The notes below the pieces were generated by a model. It was not told where the DNA came from. It saw only the letters and a program-made list of their open reading frames with translations, and made no database searches. From Prosthecobacter algae (GTDB taxonomy: Bacteria > Verrucomicrobiota > Verrucomicrobiia > Verrucomicrobiales > Verrucomicrobiaceae), in the NCBI RefSeq assembly GCF_039542385.1, contig NZ_BAABIA010000003.1:620001-684000 (forward strand): a stretch of DNA of 64,000 nt, in the 5' to 3' direction. The position numbers and the translations under genes are program-made. This document shows positions 61,816 through 64,000 of this stretch, piece by piece. The first letter of the stretch is position 1. Each line of letters starts with the position of its first letter.

Positions 61816-63240
61816 ATGAACCGTTCCCTCTTCCCCTGTGCCGGAGCGCGGGCGCTGCATACGCCGACGCGACGTGAGTTTGTCTATGGCCTGGGCACCT
61901 CCCTTGGCAGTGTGGCGCTGACTTCCCTCATGGCCGCTGAGGCCCGCAGCCCTCTGGCGCCCAAGCCGCAGCAGGTCCCGGCGCGGGCAAAAAACTGCAT
62001 CTTTCTCATGATGGAGGGCGGGCCGAGCCACATTGATTGCTTCGATCCCAAACCGGCGCTGGAGAAGCTGCACCTGAAGGAATTTGTGCGCGAGGGGGCG
62101 ATGAGATCCGCCATGGAAAGTGGCAAACGCTACTACGTGCGCAGCCCTTTCAAGTTTGCCCAGCATGGCCAAAGCGGTGCCTGGATGAGCGAGCCCTGGC
62201 AGCACCTGGCCAAGGTGGCGGATGATATCTGCTTTTACCGGGGGTGCCAGGTGGACAGCGTGAATCACCCCACCGCGATGTACCAGATGAACTGTGGCAA
62301 CCGCTTTGGCGGAGATCCCGCCCTGGGTGCCTGGGTCTCCTACGGTCTAGGTTCGGTGAATCAGGACCTACCCGGCTTTGTCGTGCTGCCGGAGATCAGC
62401 TACCCGCAAGGCGGCAGCGCGAACTGGGGCAATGGCTACCTGCCTGCCGATTTCCAAGGCACACCCCTGCGCCCCAAAGGCAGCCCCGTACTGGATCTGC
62501 TGCCGCCTCCTGGCATCTCGCCCGAGCACCAGCGAGCGAACCTAGACCTGCTGACGCGGCTTAACCAAAAGCATGTCCAGGACCACCCCTGGCATGACGA
62601 GCTAAAAGCCCGCATGAATAACTACGAGCTGGCCTTTCGTATGCAGATGCAGGTGCCCGAGGTCATTGATCTGGAAAAAGAAGATGCCGCGACGAAAACG
62701 ATGTACGGCATCGGCCAAGACGCCACGGATGCCTTTGGCCGCAAGTGCCTGCTGGCGCGCAAGCTGGTGGAAAAGGGCGTGCGCTTTGTGCAGCTCTACG
62801 CCGGGACCTGGGACAGCCATGATTACATCGAACGAGCCCACGGCAACCTCATCCGGCAGGTGGATCAGCCCATCGCTGCGCTCATCGCCGATCTCAAACA
62901 ACGCGGTCTACTAGAGGATACCCTCATCGTCTGGTGTGGCGAATTTGGCCGCACCCCGGACAATGGCGTGCGTGGCGGCACCCAGTATGGGCGGGATCAC
63001 AACCCCAAGGCCATGACGATGTGGTTCGCCGGAGGTGGCGTGAAGGCTGGGCACACTATCGGTGCCACGGATGATCGCGGCATGGAGGCCATCGAAGAAG
63101 TGCATCATGTTCGCGATGTCCACGTCACCCTTTTGCGCCTGCTGGGGCTGGATGACAACAAACTCACGTTTTACCACGCAGGCCGGTTTAAACAGCTCAG
63201 CCAATTCGGTGGCCAAGTCATCGACAAGCTCATCGCCTGA
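61816..63240 (+). CDS. DUF1501 protein, Tat-exported (second locus)
   Basis: This 474-aa DUF1501 protein has a twin-arginine-like signal (TRREFVYGLGTSLG). Family blocks are FLMMEGGPSHIDCFDPKP, WVSYGLGSVNQDLPGFV, VWCGEFGRTPDN, GRDHNPKAMTMWFAGGG, GATDDRG and LLGLDDNKLTFYH. It completes the cytochrome-sulfatase-DUF1501 set at 56882-63240. The ATG at 61816 is 42 bases from the divergent antitoxin start. Function is unknown. It ends 6 bases before the convergent SUMF1-domain gene. Confidence 0.9.
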   Translation: MNRSLFPCAGARALHTPTRREFVYGLGTSLGSVALTSLMAAEARSPLAPKPQQVPARAKNCIFLMMEGGPSHIDCFDPKPALEKLHLKEFVREGAMRSAMESGKRYYVRSPFKFAQHGQSGAWMSEPWQHLAKVADDICFYRGCQVDSVNHPTAMYQMNCGNRFGGDPALGAWVSYGLGSVNQDLPGFVVLPEISYPQGGSANWGNGYLPADFQGTPLRPKGSPVLDLLPPPGISPEHQRANLDLLTRLNQKHVQDHPWHDELKARMNNYELAFRMQMQVPEVIDLEKEDAATKTMYGIGQDATDAFGRKCLLARKLVEKGVRFVQLYAGTWDSHDYIERAHGNLIRQVDQPIAALIADLKQRGLLEDTLIVWCGEFGRTPDNGVRGGTQYGRDHNPKAMTMWFAGGGVKAGHTIGATDDRGMEAIEEVHHVRDVHVTLLRLLGLDDNKLTFYHAGRFKQLSQFGGQVIDKLIA

Positions 63241-63246
63241 GACGAT

Positions 63247-64000
63247 TCATCCGTCCACAGGCAGCGGATCCAGCGCCTGAGGCGGCTGAGGTTTGACATC
63301 GAGATCGAGCACGAGCCGGAAACCAAAGTCTGGCTGGGCACGAGAGCGACTGCTGTGCATGCGGCTATCTGGGCGCATCTTCACAATGCGCCCCGTGGCC
63401 CAGGATCCGCCACGGAGGTAGTAGTGAATCGGCACACGGTTAGCCCCGGAGGCCCAGCGGGTATCCGTCCATTCAGCCACATTCCCATGCAGATCGAAAA
63501 GGCCCAGGGCATTGGCGGGAAAGCTCCCCACTGGGGCCGTGCAAGGATAGGGATCTTCCGGGGCATCGGCCGCCAGCCGCGAAGGCCACAGGGCATACTG
63601 ACGCGCTTCTGGCCCTGCAAAATTGCCAGCAGGTAACATGTGAGGCTCCGCTGAAAAAGTCGGGGGGGCATCCGGGCCTGGATCTTGGGTGATGCCAGCA
63701 GCCAGGCTCCATTCGGCATCCGTGGGCAGACGATAGGCCTGATTTTTCTTCAACCAGCCAGCAGCGATTTCCTGATTGGTGAGCCAGGCGCAAAAGTAGC
63801 GAGCATCTCTCTGGCTCATACCACAGACGGGATGGTCTGGAGACTGGCTGAAGCCAGGGTGTTCCCAGCTCGTGGTGGAGGCAGAGGGAGGAACTCTGCC
63901 TGCTGATGCAGCCCTACCGCTCCAGTCCGGCAGCGCCTGCCGTGTGCGGACATAGGCCGCAAAGTCGCGAACGCGTGTTTCATGCTGGGCAAAAAGAACC
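63247..64000 (-). CDS. SUMF1/FGE-sulfatase-domain protein, partial (5' end off window)
   Basis: The frame is open from the stop at 63247-63249 to the window end, so this is the 3' part of a longer gene. It reads ETRVRDFAAYVRTRQALPDW, then HPVCGMSQRDARYFCAWLT, RLPTDAEW, LFDLHGNVAEWTDTRW and RGGSWATGR, ending with FGFRLVLD. All of these belong to the formylglycine-generating-enzyme domain. The pair of cysteines that true FGEs carry just after RGGS is absent here (SWATGRIVKMRPDSRM). It is therefore probably a sugar- or protein-binding FGE-like domain, not the enzyme that activates the neighbouring sulfatase. Confidence 0.87.
   Translation of the reverse strand, partial: VLFAQHETRVRDFAAYVRTRQALPDWSGRAASAGRVPPSASTTSWEHPGFSQSPDHPVCGMSQRDARYFCAWLTNQEIAAGWLKKNQAYRLPTDAEWSLAAGITQDPGPDAPPTFSAEPHMLPAGNFAGPEARQYALWPSRLAADAPEDPYPCTAPVGSFPANALGLFDLHGNVAEWTDTRWASGANRVPIHYYLRGGSWATGRIVKMRPDSRMHSSRSRAQPDFGFRLVLDLDVKPQPPQALDPLPVDG

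Overview
The window is a GC-rich (by eye about 60% G+C), densely coded bacterial chromosome segment with short intergenic gaps. The gene content points to a free-living Verrucomicrobium of the Prosthecobacter/Verrucomicrobium type. Markers are two loci of planctomycete-type secreted cytochrome proteins (DUF1549/DUF1553) with DUF1501 proteins, formylglycine sulfatases, a sulfatase-modifying-factor-like protein, a very large secreted beta-helix/choice-of-anchor protein, an aerotolerance-type vWA pair and an intradiol-dioxygenase-like Tat protein. Genus-level placement is inference from gene content. No rRNA, tRNA, CRISPR array, prophage or insertion sequence was seen.

Layout. 1-4134: the 3' end of a Wadjet-type defence operon (JetC C-terminal part, then JetD). 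4088-5760: folP and a HisK-type histidinol phosphatase, translationally coupled, with a palindrome in front. 6054-6571: YefM/YoeB toxin-antitoxin. 6712-11761: an AraC regulator divergent from a four-gene sugar operon (XylA-type isomerase, class I aldolase, Gfo/Idh/MocA dehydrogenase, PfkB kinase). 11859-12092: six palindromes in mirror order A-B-C-C'-B'-A'. 12160-18023: a FadR-type regulator, DUF1501 protein, an antisense ParE/Phd module and a DUF1549/DUF1553 cytochrome protein. 18122-20210: yicC and an MFS exporter. 20378-28064: secreted subtilase, dioxygenase-like protein, ceramidase-like hydrolase and a sulfatase. 28212-32019: topoisomerase III and a fatty-acid desaturase with a clear terminator. 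32463-36976: two membrane vWA proteins. 37039-39142: truA, ruvX and a TauE-type exporter. 39269-42149: an M1 metallopeptidase and a DUF6702-like partner. 42309-47189: the 1626-residue secreted protein. 47316-52347: oxidoreductase, a 67-aa membrane protein with a TPR protein, and a GT-C-like membrane protein. 52459-54450: ECF sigma factor and an anti-sigma/YfbK-C-terminal hybrid. 54584-56671: a spermidine-synthase-like membrane fusion. 56882-64000: a second cytochrome/sulfatase/DUF1501 locus, with an antisense Doc/AbrB module inside it and a truncated SUMF1-domain gene at the window edge.

How the parts fit. Much of the window serves attack on external polymers and their sugars: Tat- or Sec-exported DUF1501 and cytochrome proteins, sulfatases, ceramidase-like and protease exoenzymes, then sugar isomerase, aldolase, dehydrogenase and kinase in the cytoplasm. 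A second theme is genome defence and stability: Wadjet and three toxin-antitoxin pairs, all three pairs coupled by ATGA overlaps. Two of the three pairs lie antisense inside the two DUF1501/cytochrome loci. The most unusual items are the mirror-symmetric palindrome element, that antisense toxin-antitoxin placement, the uncharacterised sugar operon, and the anti-sigma protein carrying a YfbK C-terminal domain without its vWA domain.
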